DNA of 64,000 bases, from positions 1-64,000 of the forward strand of contig NZ_LVJN01000021.1 in assembly GCF_002109495.1 (NCBI RefSeq). The letters run 5' to 3'. A model generated the notes under the pieces. That model was not told where the DNA came from and made no database searches. It saw only the letters and a program-made list of their open reading frames with translations. Positions 11,095-19,962 of the stretch are shown here, one piece after another (the first letter of the stretch is position 1; each line of letters opens with the position of its first letter). The DNA comes from Magnetofaba australis IT-1. GTDB taxonomy: Bacteria; Pseudomonadota; Magnetococcia; Magnetococcales; Magnetococcaceae. The position numbers were made by a program, and so were the translations under genes.

Positions 11095-11491
11095 ACCGCC
11101 CTCTTTTCAATACAACCACAGCCGACACACACCTCTTCCACCGCAAGGCGACGCCGCCCACGCGCGCAAACCAACGCCTCGCCTGCACGCCCCGGATTCG
11201 CATGCACAGCCTTTTGTAGCCCGACAAAGAGTACAAAATATTTTGGCGATAGTCCTCTCTCCGTTCAACGGATTCCGTCGCGCCTGAACGCGCGCGCCAT
11301 CATGCGCTGCAAGCGGACCGCACAAATAGAGAGGCGACGAAAAACCGTCATCTCCATTCTGCATTAACCCGCCATTTATTTTTTCAATCGCCTATAATGG
11401 AGACACTGTTCACATATTTTTGTTGTGCTTTCACCCAGTTCCGACGCAGAACCATGCGCCGCTGAAAGCGCATCAACGCCCTGGAGGAGCC
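11095..11491. other. divergent intergenic region of two signalling units
   Basis: 397 bp between divergent genes. A perfect TATAAT at 11393-11398 lies about 94 bases before the ATG at 11492, but I see no good -35 box at 16-18 bp, so a regulated promoter is plausible. No hairpin repeat is present, unlike most gaps in this window. Confidence 0.45.
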
Positions 11492-12517
11492 ATGAAAAGC
11501 GCTACGACTCATTCCTGGATCCGCCGCACGCCGCTCATTGGCCTGCTCTGTATTCTGATGACGCTGGCCACCGCCGCCAGGGCGCAGGAGCCCGCCCCTG
11601 CTCACGCCAGCCCCACTGCGGCCGCCCCCAAACTGGCCTACCTGGTCTCCGACCTGCGCATTCCCTTCTGGCGCATCATGGCCCGCGGCATTGAGCACAG
11701 CGCCAAGGCGTTGGGCTATCAGGTCACCGTCATGAGCGCCGAAAACGACGCCCGCAACGAACTGCAGCACGCCGTGACGGCGCTAAAATCCGATATTGTC
11801 GGCCTCATTGCCTCCCCCACCAACTCCGCCGCAGGCGCAACCATTCTCAAAATGGCCGCCAAAGCGGGGGTTCCGGTGATCATCGCCGATATCGGCGCCG
11901 ACGACGGCCACTACGTCTCCTACATCTCCTCGGACAACCGCCAGGGCGCCTATGAAATTGGCCTGGTGTTGGTGGAGCGACTGCGCGAACTCAATTGGAT
12001 GGATGGCTCGGTGGGCATCATCGCCATTCCGCAGAAGCGCGAGAATGGTCAGGCGCGCACGCGCGGCTTCATGAAAGCATTGAGTGAAAATGGCGTGCGC
12101 GGGGCCGGATTGCGCCAACAGGTCGACTTCTCCCGCGACGAAACCTACAAACACGCCCGCGCGCTGATCGCCGAACACCCGGAGATGCGCGCACTGTGGC
12201 TACAAGGGTCGGATCGCTATCAAGCCGCCCTGGACGCCATCGACGATAGCGGCAAAACCGGCCAGATCCTGCTGCTGACGTTCGACGCCGAACCGGAGTT
12301 TCTGCAGCTGATCCCCCAAGGCGCGCTGGTGGGCGCCGCCATGCAGCAGCCGTTCCTGATGGGCGAAAAAGCGGTCAGCACGCTGCATCGCCACCTGCTT
12401 GGACAGCGCGTCCCCCGCGAGATCCAGCTGCCGATTCTCGCCATCTCCGCCAACAATATCGCCGAAAAACTGCCCATTATCCGCCGCAACGTGTTGGGGT
12501 TGAATGAGGGTGGATGA
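11492..12517 (+). CDS. periplasmic substrate-binding protein (Peripla_BP_4/TorT-like)
   Basis: 341 residues from ATG 11492, chosen because GGAGGAG lies 6 bases upstream; the frame extends further upstream but without a ribosome site. A basic start plus hydrophobic core (GLLCILMTLATAARA) gives a signal peptide cleaved near AARA-QE. The mature part has the two-lobed sugar-binding protein fold: AYLVSDLRIPFWRIMARGIEHSA, IVGLIASPTNSAAG, GVPVIIADIGADDG, QGAYEIGLVL. The next gene starts 3 bases after its stop and codes for a membrane hybrid kinase, so it probably senses a periplasmic ligand for that kinase (as TorT does for TorS) and does not feed an ABC importer. No permease or ATPase genes are nearby. 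The ligand is unknown. Confidence 0.85.
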   Translation: MKSATTHSWIRRTPLIGLLCILMTLATAARAQEPAPAHASPTAAAPKLAYLVSDLRIPFWRIMARGIEHSAKALGYQVTVMSAENDARNELQHAVTALKSDIVGLIASPTNSAAGATILKMAAKAGVPVIIADIGADDGHYVSYISSDNRQGAYEIGLVLVERLRELNWMDGSVGIIAIPQKRENGQARTRGFMKALSENGVRGAGLRQQVDFSRDETYKHARALIAEHPEMRALWLQGSDRYQAALDAIDDSGKTGQILLLTFDAEPEFLQLIPQGALVGAAMQQPFLMGEKAVSTLHRHLLGQRVPREIQLPILAISANNIAEKLPIIRRNVLGLNEGG

Positions 12518-12520
12518 GTC

Positions 12521-15500
12521 ATGAACACATGGCTGAAACGGCTGATTGCCAAGCAATCCATCTACGTCGTCATCGGCGTCACGGTGATTGTGTGCGTATC
12601 GCTGGCCATGAGCGCCCACGCCCTGCATCACTATCAAACCGCCAAAACGGACATCCAACACCGCATGCACGCCAGCGCCACCCGCAGCGTACAGTTATTG
12701 GAGCGCAATCTGGCCGACCTGATCGAATCCTATTCCATCTTCGCCTATGAAAAGCTGCTGCATAACGAAATGGATCGGGAGAACAATTTCGCCATCGTGG
12801 TGAACAATAGATTGATGGCGGAGGTGGCGGGACAAGCCGAATACGTCAGCGGCAAAATCCGTGACGCCGATTGGCGCATCATCGACTTTGAGGCCAATAA
12901 TTCCACGCATAAGAGGCTCCTTCAAACGAGTTATTTTAGCGAGACCAAACCCATTCTCGACGCCGACGGCGTCCCCATCGGTCGTGTGACCATCTACTTC
13001 TCCGACCGTGACCTGAACAAAACTCTGCGCGCCATTCTCACCGCGGACGTACTCAGCGTGCTGATCATCTCGCTGCTGCTGTTTGTGGGCATCTTTCTGC
13101 TATTCCATCTGCAGATCATCCAGCCGATTCAGCATATTGCCCACGCCATGGAGCATAGTGACGCCGATGGCATCCCGCGCAGTAATATCGAACCCATCGG
13201 CCCGCGCGAGGTGGTGTCCGTCATCGGCGCCATCAACCGCGTGTTGGATCTGATCCGCGACTCCCGCGCCGAATTGCATGGCGCCAAGAACCAACTGGAG
13301 CTGGTGCTGAAGGGCAGTGGCGACGGCGGTTGGCATTGGGATATCGCCACCGATCGCACGCAGGTGGATGAGCGCTGGTGCGCCATGCTGGGCTACACGC
13401 TGCAAGAGGCCCCCAGCGCCTTTGCCCAGTGGCGCCAACTGATCCACCCGGACCAGCAGCAGCAGGTGCTGAAAAAATTGGACGCCTATCTCCACGGCCA
13501 CGCCAGCGACTATGAGTGCGCCTATCAGATGCGCGCCAAGTCGGGTCGCTGGAAGTGGGTTCTGGCGCGCGGCAAAGCCTCGCGCTGGGACAAACATGGC
13601 CAGCCGGTGGAGATGGCGGGCGCCCATAGCGATATCGACGCCGCCAAACGCCTGGAGGGGCAACTCAAAGCCAGTGAGGCGCGCTTCCGCACCTTCTTTG
13701 AAAAGAACAAGTCGGTGATGCTGCTGGTGGAGCCCAGCTCCGGCAAGATCGTCAACGCCAACGACGCCGCCCAGCGCTTCTACGGCTTTGGCCAGAAGGA
13801 GCTGATCAACCTGCCGCTGGATGCGCTCACAGTGAATCCCGAGCCCGACATGCAGCGCGTCTGCCAGTTGATTCTGCAAGGGGAGCGCGACTACTTCCAC
13901 TTCACTCACCGCATTGCTTCCGGAGAGCTGCGTCAGGTGGAGTTCTACGCCACCCCGATCCACTCCAGCAGCGGCAAGACGCTGTTTGTCATTGTTCACG
14001 ACATCACCCAGCGCAAGGAAGCCGAAGAGGCGCTGGCGTTCGCCCGGCAGCGCCTGGAGAACATCCTGCAGGGCACTCAGGCGGGTTCGTGGGAGTGGAA
14101 TGTGCAGAGCGGCAAGACCATTTTCAACGCCCGCTGGGCGGAGATTGTGGGCTACACCCTCGAAGAGTTGGAGCCGGTGAGCATCGACACCTGGCTCAAC
14201 CTGGTCCACCCGGATGATCTGAAACACTCTGACGCCCAGTTGCAACGTCTGTTCAAGCGAGAGAGTCAATACTACGAGTGCGAAGCGCGCATGCGCCACA
14301 AGTCGGGCCACTGGGTGTGGGTTCTCGACCGCGGCGCAGTGGTCTCCTGGAGCGATGACGGCAAACCGCTGTGGATGGCGGGCACTCACATCGACATCAC
14401 CCGCCTTAAGAGCGCCGAAGCGGCGTTGGTGGCCGCCAAGGAGGAGGCGGAGGTGGCCAACCGCGCCAAGAGCGAGTTTCTGGCCAATATGAGCCATGAG
14501 ATCCGCACCCCCATGAACGCTGTGCTGGGCATGAGCGAGTTGGCCCTGGAGCGGGAGCAGGAGTTGCACTCGGAGACGCGGCGCTATCTGCAGATCGCCC
14601 ACAGCGCCGGCGAGACGTTGATGTCCATCATCAATGATATTCTGGACCTGTCGAAGATTGAGGCGGGACGCATTGAGTTGGAGTCCGCCGTGTTTGATCT
14701 GCATGAGTTGATTGATGGCGTGATGGAGATGATGGAGGCGCACGCAGGGGAGAAAGAGTTGCGCCTGCGCGCCGAGCTGGCGCCGCAGACCCCGCGCTGG
14801 GTGCGCGGCGACGCCCTGCGCTTGCGTCAGGTGCTGGTGAACCTTCTGAGCAACGCCATCAAATTCACCGAACACGGGCGCGTCACCCTCCAGGCCAATC
14901 CTGCGTCAACAGACCGCATCCACCTGGGCGTGCGGGACACCGGCATCGGCATCGCGCCGCACCGGCTGGAGTCGATCTTCGACAGTTTCAGCCAGGAGGA
15001 TGTCACCACTTCGCGGCGCTTTGGCGGCACCGGCCTGGGGCTCACCATCTCCCAACGCCTGGTCAATCTGATGGGCGGCGCCATTCGGGTTGAGAGCGAA
15101 CCAGAGCAGGGCAGCCTGTTCGAATTCACCATTGATCTGCCCAGCGCGCCCGCGCCGCACCACGCCGCTGACCACGACGGCGACCACTCCCCGACGCGCT
15201 CATTGCGCCTCTTGGTGGCGGAGGACTCCGCCGACAACCGCCTCCTGGTGGAGGCCTATCTCCGGGACGGAGGACACCAACTCACCTTCGCCGAAAATGG
15301 CGTTGAAGCGGTGGAGTTGTTCCAACAGGCGACGTTTGATCTGGTGTTGATGGATGTGCAGATGCCGCAGATGGATGGCCTGGCGGCCACGCGCGCCATT
15401 CGCGCCTGGGAGAAGGAGCAGACGCGCGACCCCACGCCGATCCTGGCGCTCACCGCCTACGCCATGGCCAATGAAATACAACAAATTTTGCATGCAGGAT

Positions 15501-15583
15501 GTGACGACCACGTCGCCAAACCGGTGAAAAAGAAGACGCTGCTGCGGGCTATTGAAGATCATACCGAGCGGAAGGACGCCTGA
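12521..15583 (+). CDS. membrane hybrid sensor histidine kinase with three PAS domains
   Basis: 1020 residues. TM1 at about 14-36, a periplasmic domain of about 135 residues, TM2 at about 175-197, a short HAMP-like linker, then PAS/PAC-type domains at about 250-370, 372-490 and 500-625 (GGWHWDIATDRTQVDERW and AGSWEWNVQSGKTIFNARW are repeats of one type). HisKA His659 is in SHEIRTPMN. The HATPase_c domain has NLLSNAIKF, DTGIGI and GGTGLGLT. The C-terminal receiver has Asp945 in LMDVQMPQMDG and KPVKKK. It starts 3 bases after the binding-protein gene and is probably co-translated. No HPt domain or separate response regulator is seen, so the output partner must be encoded elsewhere. Confidence 0.93.
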   Translation: MNTWLKRLIAKQSIYVVIGVTVIVCVSLAMSAHALHHYQTAKTDIQHRMHASATRSVQLLERNLADLIESYSIFAYEKLLHNEMDRENNFAIVVNNRLMAEVAGQAEYVSGKIRDADWRIIDFEANNSTHKRLLQTSYFSETKPILDADGVPIGRVTIYFSDRDLNKTLRAILTADVLSVLIISLLLFVGIFLLFHLQIIQPIQHIAHAMEHSDADGIPRSNIEPIGPREVVSVIGAINRVLDLIRDSRAELHGAKNQLELVLKGSGDGGWHWDIATDRTQVDERWCAMLGYTLQEAPSAFAQWRQLIHPDQQQQVLKKLDAYLHGHASDYECAYQMRAKSGRWKWVLARGKASRWDKHGQPVEMAGAHSDIDAAKRLEGQLKASEARFRTFFEKNKSVMLLVEPSSGKIVNANDAAQRFYGFGQKELINLPLDALTVNPEPDMQRVCQLILQGERDYFHFTHRIASGELRQVEFYATPIHSSSGKTLFVIVHDITQRKEAEEALAFARQRLENILQGTQAGSWEWNVQSGKTIFNARWAEIVGYTLEELEPVSIDTWLNLVHPDDLKHSDAQLQRLFKRESQYYECEARMRHKSGHWVWVLDRGAVVSWSDDGKPLWMAGTHIDITRLKSAEAALVAAKEEAEVANRAKSEFLANMSHEIRTPMNAVLGMSELALEREQELHSETRRYLQIAHSAGETLMSIINDILDLSKIEAGRIELESAVFDLHELIDGVMEMMEAHAGEKELRLRAELAPQTPRWVRGDALRLRQVLVNLLSNAIKFTEHGRVTLQANPASTDRIHLGVRDTGIGIAPHRLESIFDSFSQEDVTTSRRFGGTGLGLTISQRLVNLMGGAIRVESEPEQGSLFEFTIDLPSAPAPHHAADHDGDHSPTRSLRLLVAEDSADNRLLVEAYLRDGGHQLTFAENGVEAVELFQQATFDLVLMDVQMPQMDGLAATRAIRAWEKEQTRDPTPILALTAYAMANEIQQILHAGCDDHVAKPVKKKTLLRAIEDHTERKDA

Positions 15584-15678
15584 CTCAGGCCCATGGGCCA
15601 GGGCATGGCGCTTGACGACACAACCTGGTTTCCGCCACAATGGCCGACGGCATTCAACATAACGCGGGAGATCAGGCT

Positions 15679-16011
15679 ATGCAAAAGCTGCCCAAATTGG
15701 TGCGTTTTCTCATCACCCACGCTGTTACCGGCTTTGTGCTGGCCTTTGTGGCGGTGCAGTGTTTGATCCTGTGGGATGTGGATCAACTGGGCAAACTGCT
15801 CTCCGGCGCAGAAAACGGCGGCTTGGCGCAGGTGATTCTCACCTTCTTCCTCGGCCTCACCTTCGCCTCGGTGCAGATGGGCGCGGCGGTGATGCTGCTG
15901 GCTGAACGTCCGGTTCCGCCCAATCGCGGCCGCTTCATCGAACGCATGCGTCGCTGGATGGCGCCGCCCAGTTCGCTGGGGCTGAAGGGAGCCGTGAATC
16001 CCAAGCCCTGA
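15679..16011 (+). CDS. small two-TM inner-membrane protein
   Basis: 110 residues from ATG 15679, preferred over the ATG at 15640 because GGGAG lies 8 bases before it. Two hydrophobic helices (FLITHAVTGFVLAFVAVQCLIL and about QVILTFFLGLTFASVQMGAAVMLL) enclose a short acidic loop; the tail is basic and Pro-rich. Small 'DUF' proteins of this shape are common in alphaproteobacteria, but I cannot name the family. A terminator follows at 16062. Confidence 0.65.
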   Translation: MQKLPKLVRFLITHAVTGFVLAFVAVQCLILWDVDQLGKLLSGAENGGLAQVILTFFLGLTFASVQMGAAVMLLAERPVPPNRGRFIERMRRWMAPPSSLGLKGAVNPKP

Positions 16012-16061
16012 ACTGAACGGCGCCGCTCGCATCGCCTGACACGTGGGATACAACGCAAAAA

Positions 16062-16088
16062 CCCCGACGCTTCCGTCGGGGTTTTTTT
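16062..16088 (+). terminator. rho-independent terminator
   Basis: CCCCGACG CTTC CGTCGGGG followed by seven T. It ends the transcript of the small membrane protein and perhaps the kinase pair. Confidence 0.92.
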
Positions 16089-16123
16089 GTGCCTGGGCGA
16101 TTCCGAACGTCTTTGCTGATATC

Positions 16124-16673
16124 GCTATGCGAAACCAAAATTGCACAGAACAGCCAATGCTTGCGTGACGTAGGCCCGGCTTGCGCTGACTATAGCCGCT
16201 TGAATCCAGAATGACACAAATCCAAAGCGCTCAATGTTTGCGTGACACTGGTTGGTCTTGCGCTGACTATGGGACAAATTTCCAATAGACATTTGGCGGG
16301 ATTCTTAAGGGTCTGAGACCCTTAAGCGGGTGTGGGCAGCGCCCACGGTTTGGATTTTGATGTTGGGAGCTCGAGGGTGGAGCCCTCGATATCTTTCAGC
16401 GCCCATATGTGCACTTTTGAATGCTAGCGACTATATTGGCCGCCGACTGGTCAGCGGCGGGGTGATTCGGGCCATCCATGGCCCTCACCCTTCGGGCTCG
16501 TTGTGCGAGTCCGATTTGGCAATCCTGCCAAATCGTCTGGGGGCCGCGCCCCCAGCGGGTGTGGGCGGCGCCCACGGTTTGGATTTTGACCTTGGGAGCT
16601 CGAGGGCATAGCCCTCGATATCTTCCATCGCCAAAACCGCCACTGTTCAATTCTGCATTTGACTGAGTCTATA
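16124..16673 (-). repeat. family C hairpin repeat, copy C1, split by a nested family A element
   Basis: The family C copy runs 16124-16190 and continues at 16434-16673. Its ends carry the AGTCAAA...CAGAA.TG inverted terminal motif (compare 63060-63086). Inside are CCGCCGACTGGTCAGCGG, the GATTCGGGCC and TTCGGGCTCG..CGAGTCCGA stems, GGGGGCCGCGCCCCC, GGGCGGCGCCC and the GAGGGCATAGCCCTC hairpin. Removing the insert restores GCGCTGACTATTGGCCGCC, the sequence found uninterrupted in other copies. Confidence 0.88.
16191..16435 (-). mobile_element. family A hairpin repeat, copy A3, nested in C1 (MITE-like)
   Basis: From TAGCCGCTTGAATCC to GCTAGCGACTA, flanked on both sides by TA. The empty site (gctgac-TA-ttggcc) is known from intact family C copies, so the insertion duplicated a TA dinucleotide. 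TA duplication with short inverted ends is typical of IS630/Tc1-type MITEs. No transposase is encoded inside it. Confidence 0.88.
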
Positions 16674-16696
16674 TCGAGCAGTCACAGCGCTTGCGC

Positions 16697-17155
16697 TCAA
16701 TCGTGGGAGCCGCCCTTCATGATGCGCCCCTGCTCGCGCTTCCAGTCGCGCTCCTTGGTGGTGGCGCGTTTGTCGTGCATCTTCTTGCCGCGCCCCACGC
16801 CAAACTCCAGCTTCAGCTTGGAGCCCTTCCAGTAGCACTTGAGCGGCACCAGGGTCAGACCCTTCTCCTGAATCAACCCCACCAAGCGCTTGATCTCATA
16901 GCCATGCAGCAGCAGTTTGCGGGTGCGAAACGGCTCGTGATTGACGTAGCCGCCATGGCTGTAGGCGGGAATGTGGCCATTCATCCACCACGCCTCGTTG
17001 TTGCGCACCAGGCAGTAGGAGTCGCCGATATTGATTTTGCCGTTGCGGACCGACTTAACCTCGGTGCCGAGCAACTGCACGCCCGCCTCGAAGGTGTCGA
17101 GAATTTCATAGTTGAACCGCGCTTTGCGGTTCTCGGCGATGACGAGAATGGACAT
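16697..17155 (-). CDS. smpB: SsrA-binding protein SmpB
   Basis: 152 residues, standard length. SmpB binds tmRNA and brings it to stalled ribosomes for trans-translation. The OB-fold core is clear: ENRKARFNYEILDTFEAGVQ, GTEVKSVRNGKINIGDSY, the HIPAYSHGG loop, LVPLKCYWKGSKLKLEFGVGRGKK, and a basic C-terminal tail (KRATTKERDWKREQGRIMK) that folds in the mRNA channel. AAGAG precedes the ATG. The tmRNA gene ssrA is not in the window. It follows dapA and a cytochrome gene on the same strand; dapA-smpB proximity is common in alphaproteobacteria. Confidence 0.97.
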   Translation of the reverse strand: MSILVIAENRKARFNYEILDTFEAGVQLLGTEVKSVRNGKINIGDSYCLVRNNEAWWMNGHIPAYSHGGYVNHEPFRTRKLLLHGYEIKRLVGLIQEKGLTLVPLKCYWKGSKLKLEFGVGRGKKMHDKRATTKERDWKREQGRIMKGGSHD

Positions 17156-17185
17156 CTGCAGCTCTTTTCAGCGCGGCCATTTGGC

Positions 17186-18046
17186 CTAGCGCAAGGTTTT
17201 CAAATAGGCGATCAGCGCCATGCGCGCCGCATCGTCGCGCACGCCGCGGAACAGCATGCGCGTGCCCGGCATGCTCCCTTGAGGATTATACAGGAAACGG
17301 TAGAGTTCGCGCTCGTCCCAACGCCAGCCGCCGCGATGTTTCAGCTCCGCCTGGAATGCCGGGGAGTAGCAGAACCCCCGCGCCTTACCCGCCGCGCGCC
17401 CCACCATGCGCCACAACGGCGGCGCCAACAGCTCGCGGCTCTTGCGGCTCAAATCGTGGCACCCCTGGCACTTCTGCGCCTCACGTTTGCCCACCAGGCG
17501 CCACTCCTTGCCCAAACGCCCGCGCTTATCGCGCAACGACTTGTAGACAGTATCGTAATTGTCCGGCGCCAAGGAGCGATCCACCGGCGACGGCTCGTCG
17601 CGCAGGGTCATCAGATAGTCCAGCAGCGCCGCGCGCTCCTCCGGGTTGCTCAACCCCGCAAAGCCCGACGCCCCCCCCGGCAACACCTCGTTGGGATTGC
17701 GCAGATAACGATCCAGATTGTCCCGACTCCAGATCAGGCACTCGGCGCCGGTGACGTCGCGAAACGCGCGCGAATGGGCATAGCGCGAGCCCCCCGCCAG
17801 CGCGTCCACCACCCCCCACAGCGGCGGGCCGGAGGGCCGCACCGCCCGCGCCGAGGTCAGATCGTGACAGGCGGCGCACTTCTGCGCCAAGGCGCGACCG
17901 CGATCATCATAGGCTGGCGGCGGACCGCTGACCATCTCCGGGGCCTGCTGGCGCCACTGCTCCTTGATGGCGCCGAAGCCCAGCGCCAGCGCCGAGAGCA
18001 GCACGATGGCCACGATCACCGTGAGGATGTCGCGATCCTGGTTCAT
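17186..18046 (-). CDS. membrane-anchored diheme c-type cytochrome
   Basis: 286 residues. The N-terminal helix ILTVIVAIVLLSALALGFGA is probably an uncleaved anchor, with the rest in the periplasm. There are two class-I cytochrome c domains, each with a CxxCH heme site: CAACH at about residue 57 and CQGCH at about 194. Axial Met candidates are present in the second domain (GSMPGTRMLF), while the first has only weak candidates. It lies 31 bases upstream of smpB and about 50 bases after dapA, all on the minus strand. The electron partner is unknown; no oxidase genes are adjacent. Confidence 0.88.
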   Translation of the reverse strand: MNQDRDILTVIVAIVLLSALALGFGAIKEQWRQQAPEMVSGPPPAYDDRGRALAQKCAACHDLTSARAVRPSGPPLWGVVDALAGGSRYAHSRAFRDVTGAECLIWSRDNLDRYLRNPNEVLPGGASGFAGLSNPEERAALLDYLMTLRDEPSPVDRSLAPDNYDTVYKSLRDKRGRLGKEWRLVGKREAQKCQGCHDLSRKSRELLAPPLWRMVGRAAGKARGFCYSPAFQAELKHRGGWRWDERELYRFLYNPQGSMPGTRMLFRGVRDDAARMALIAYLKTLR

Positions 18047-18098
18047 AGGGCACGCCCGTCCTCACGCGCCCCCGCATGACCGCTGTGCGCCCATGCCC

Positions 18099-18977
18099 TC
18101 ACTTGAGCGGCAGCCCCAGGCGCGTCAACTCATCACGCAGATTGGCGCGCGGGGCGTCGCTCATGGGCAGCAGCGGCAGACGCAGCTCGTCGCGGCAGAA
18201 GCCCAGCATGGAGACCGCGGCCTTGACCGGGATCGGGCTGGTTTCGCAGAACAGCAGATTGTTGAGAATCAGCAGCTCCTCGTGCACCGCGCGGGCCTGG
18301 GCGATCTCGCCTTTGTTCCAATGCTCGTAGATGGCGCTCATGCGCTTGGGATCCAGATTGGAGGCCACCGAGATCACGCCGGAGCCGCCAATGCTCAAAA
18401 ACGGCAGGAAGGTGGCGTCATCGCCGGAGATCAGCGAGATCTTATCGCCGCACAGACGGTGAATGTTGCTGCACTGCTCCATATTGGCGGTGGCTTCTTT
18501 GATCGCCACCACGTTGGGCAGATCCGACAGTTGCGCCACGGTCTCCGGCAGCATGTTCAGGGCGGTGCGTCCGGGCACGTTGTAGAGCACGATGGGCAGC
18601 TCCACCGCTTCGGCCACGGCCTTGTAGTGGGCGATCAAACCGCCTTGGGTCGGTTTGTTGTAGTAGGGCGTAATTAACAGCGCCCCATCGGCCCCGGCGC
18701 TCTGGGCGAACTTGGTCAGCTCGACGGATTCGGCGGTGCTGTTGCTGCCGGTGCCCGCCAGCACCGGGACTCGACCGGCGACGATTTCGATACAGGCGGT
18801 GATCACCGTCTTGTGTTCATCGTGGGTCAGGGTGGCGGACTCGCCGGTGGTGCCGCAGGGCACCACGCCGTCGACGCCGCCAGCCAGTTGGTACTCAATG
18901 TGCGCGGCAAAGGCGTCGCGGTCAAAGACGCCGTCGGCGAAGGGAGTGATCAAAGCGGACATCACGCCTGGAAACAT
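18099..18977 (-). CDS. dapA: 4-hydroxy-tetrahydrodipicolinate synthase
   Basis: 292 residues from ATG 18977 (GAGGTG ribosome site just upstream; an upstream in-frame extension has none). It condenses pyruvate with aspartate semialdehyde in lysine and diaminopimelate synthesis. TIM-barrel motifs: GVVPCGTTGESATLTHDEH, YYNKPTQGGLIAHYKA, LYNVPGRTALN with the catalytic Tyr, and VVAIKEATANM with the Schiff-base Lys. Length equals the E. coli enzyme. Confidence 0.97.
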   Translation of the reverse strand: MFPGVMSALITPFADGVFDRDAFAAHIEYQLAGGVDGVVPCGTTGESATLTHDEHKTVITACIEIVAGRVPVLAGTGSNSTAESVELTKFAQSAGADGALLITPYYNKPTQGGLIAHYKAVAEAVELPIVLYNVPGRTALNMLPETVAQLSDLPNVVAIKEATANMEQCSNIHRLCGDKISLISGDDATFLPFLSIGGSGVISVASNLDPKRMSAIYEHWNKGEIAQARAVHEELLILNNLLFCETSPIPVKAAVSMLGFCRDELRLPLLPMSDAPRANLRDELTRLGLPLK

Positions 18978-19254
18978 GGCACACCTCAAAATTTGCTGGA
19001 TTCGGCGCGTCGCGCGACGGAACCGAATCGACCACACGTTGGAATCGTTGGAGACGGCGGCAGTCTAAAGGATGCGAACGGGAAAGTAAATTTCGCTCAC
19101 GTTCGGCAAGCGAGCCGGGATCAATCGCCGCATCAAGCAGGCTTGGCTTGCAATCGAACCACAAACCGCCTATCTAATGGGTGAGGCGGCTTTTCCGCTA
19201 CGCTAAACACTTGTTCGTTATTGTGTTTGTCTACCCTCTAAAAGGAGAGTTATT

Positions 19255-19962
19255 GTGAACGATCGTCACGGTTTTGACCCCCGCGCCACAGCCCGCGTCG
19301 AGACGATGGGCCGAGCGGACGCTCGGGCCGCCGGACTGGATTTCACCGCCGACGCGGCCGCTTACCTCAAACAGGTCTACGCCTACCTGGCGCTGTCCAT
19401 GGTGTTTGGCGTGATCGGCGGCTGGATGGGCATGCACAGCCCGTTCGCCCTGCAGAACCCCATGCTGGTCAGCTTCATCGGCCTAGGCGCGGTGATTCTG
19501 GCTTCGTTCGTGCGCAACACCGCCACCCTGCTGCTGGCGGCGAGCGCCCTGGGCTTCTCCGCAGGCCCCATCATCGCCTACTACGTGGGCGCGGGTATGT
19601 CCCACATCGTCGGCCAGGCCGCCTTCATGACCGGCGCCGCCTTCGGCGGTCTGTCCATGTACGCCCTGACCACCAAGCGTGACCTCTCCATGCTGGGCGG
19701 CATGCTCATGGCGGGGGTGATCGTGCTCATCGTCGGCGGTCTGCTCAACGCCTTCCTGTTCCAGTCGGGCGCCATGCAGTTCGCCATGGCCGCCATGGGC
19801 GCGGTGATCTTCTCCGGCATCATCGTGTGGGAGACCCAGCAGCTCAAGAACCAACCCTGGGCCATCCCCCCGGGGTCGGCGGCGCTGTCCATGTACATCA
19901 ATCTGTTCAACCTGTTCATCTCCCTGCTGCAGATCCTCGGCATCATGGGCGGCGATGACTGA
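19255..19962 (+). CDS. Bax inhibitor-1/YccA family membrane protein
   Basis: 235 residues with GTG start at 19255 behind AAAGGAGAG. After a 40-residue polar N-terminus there are about seven transmembrane helices (YLALSMVFGVIGGWMG, MLVSFIGLGAVILASF, LLLAASALGFSAGPII, HIVGQAAFMTGAAFGG, MLGGMLMAGVIVLIVGG, and so on), ending in an acidic DD as in BI-1 family proteins. Family members are pH-sensitive Ca2+ leak channels or FtsH-associated proteins such as YccA. The 3' end overlaps the next gene by 8 bases. Confidence 0.92.
   Translation: MNDRHGFDPRATARVETMGRADARAAGLDFTADAAAYLKQVYAYLALSMVFGVIGGWMGMHSPFALQNPMLVSFIGLGAVILASFVRNTATLLLAASALGFSAGPIIAYYVGAGMSHIVGQAAFMTGAAFGGLSMYALTTKRDLSMLGGMLMAGVIVLIVGGLLNAFLFQSGAMQFAMAAMGAVIFSGIIVWETQQLKNQPWAIPPGSAALSMYINLFNLFISLLQILGIMGGDD

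Noticed and set aside
13100-14875. 591-codon minus-strand open frame opposite the hybrid kinase
   Set aside because: Shadow of the PAS/HisKA coding frame; no motif and no ribosome site.
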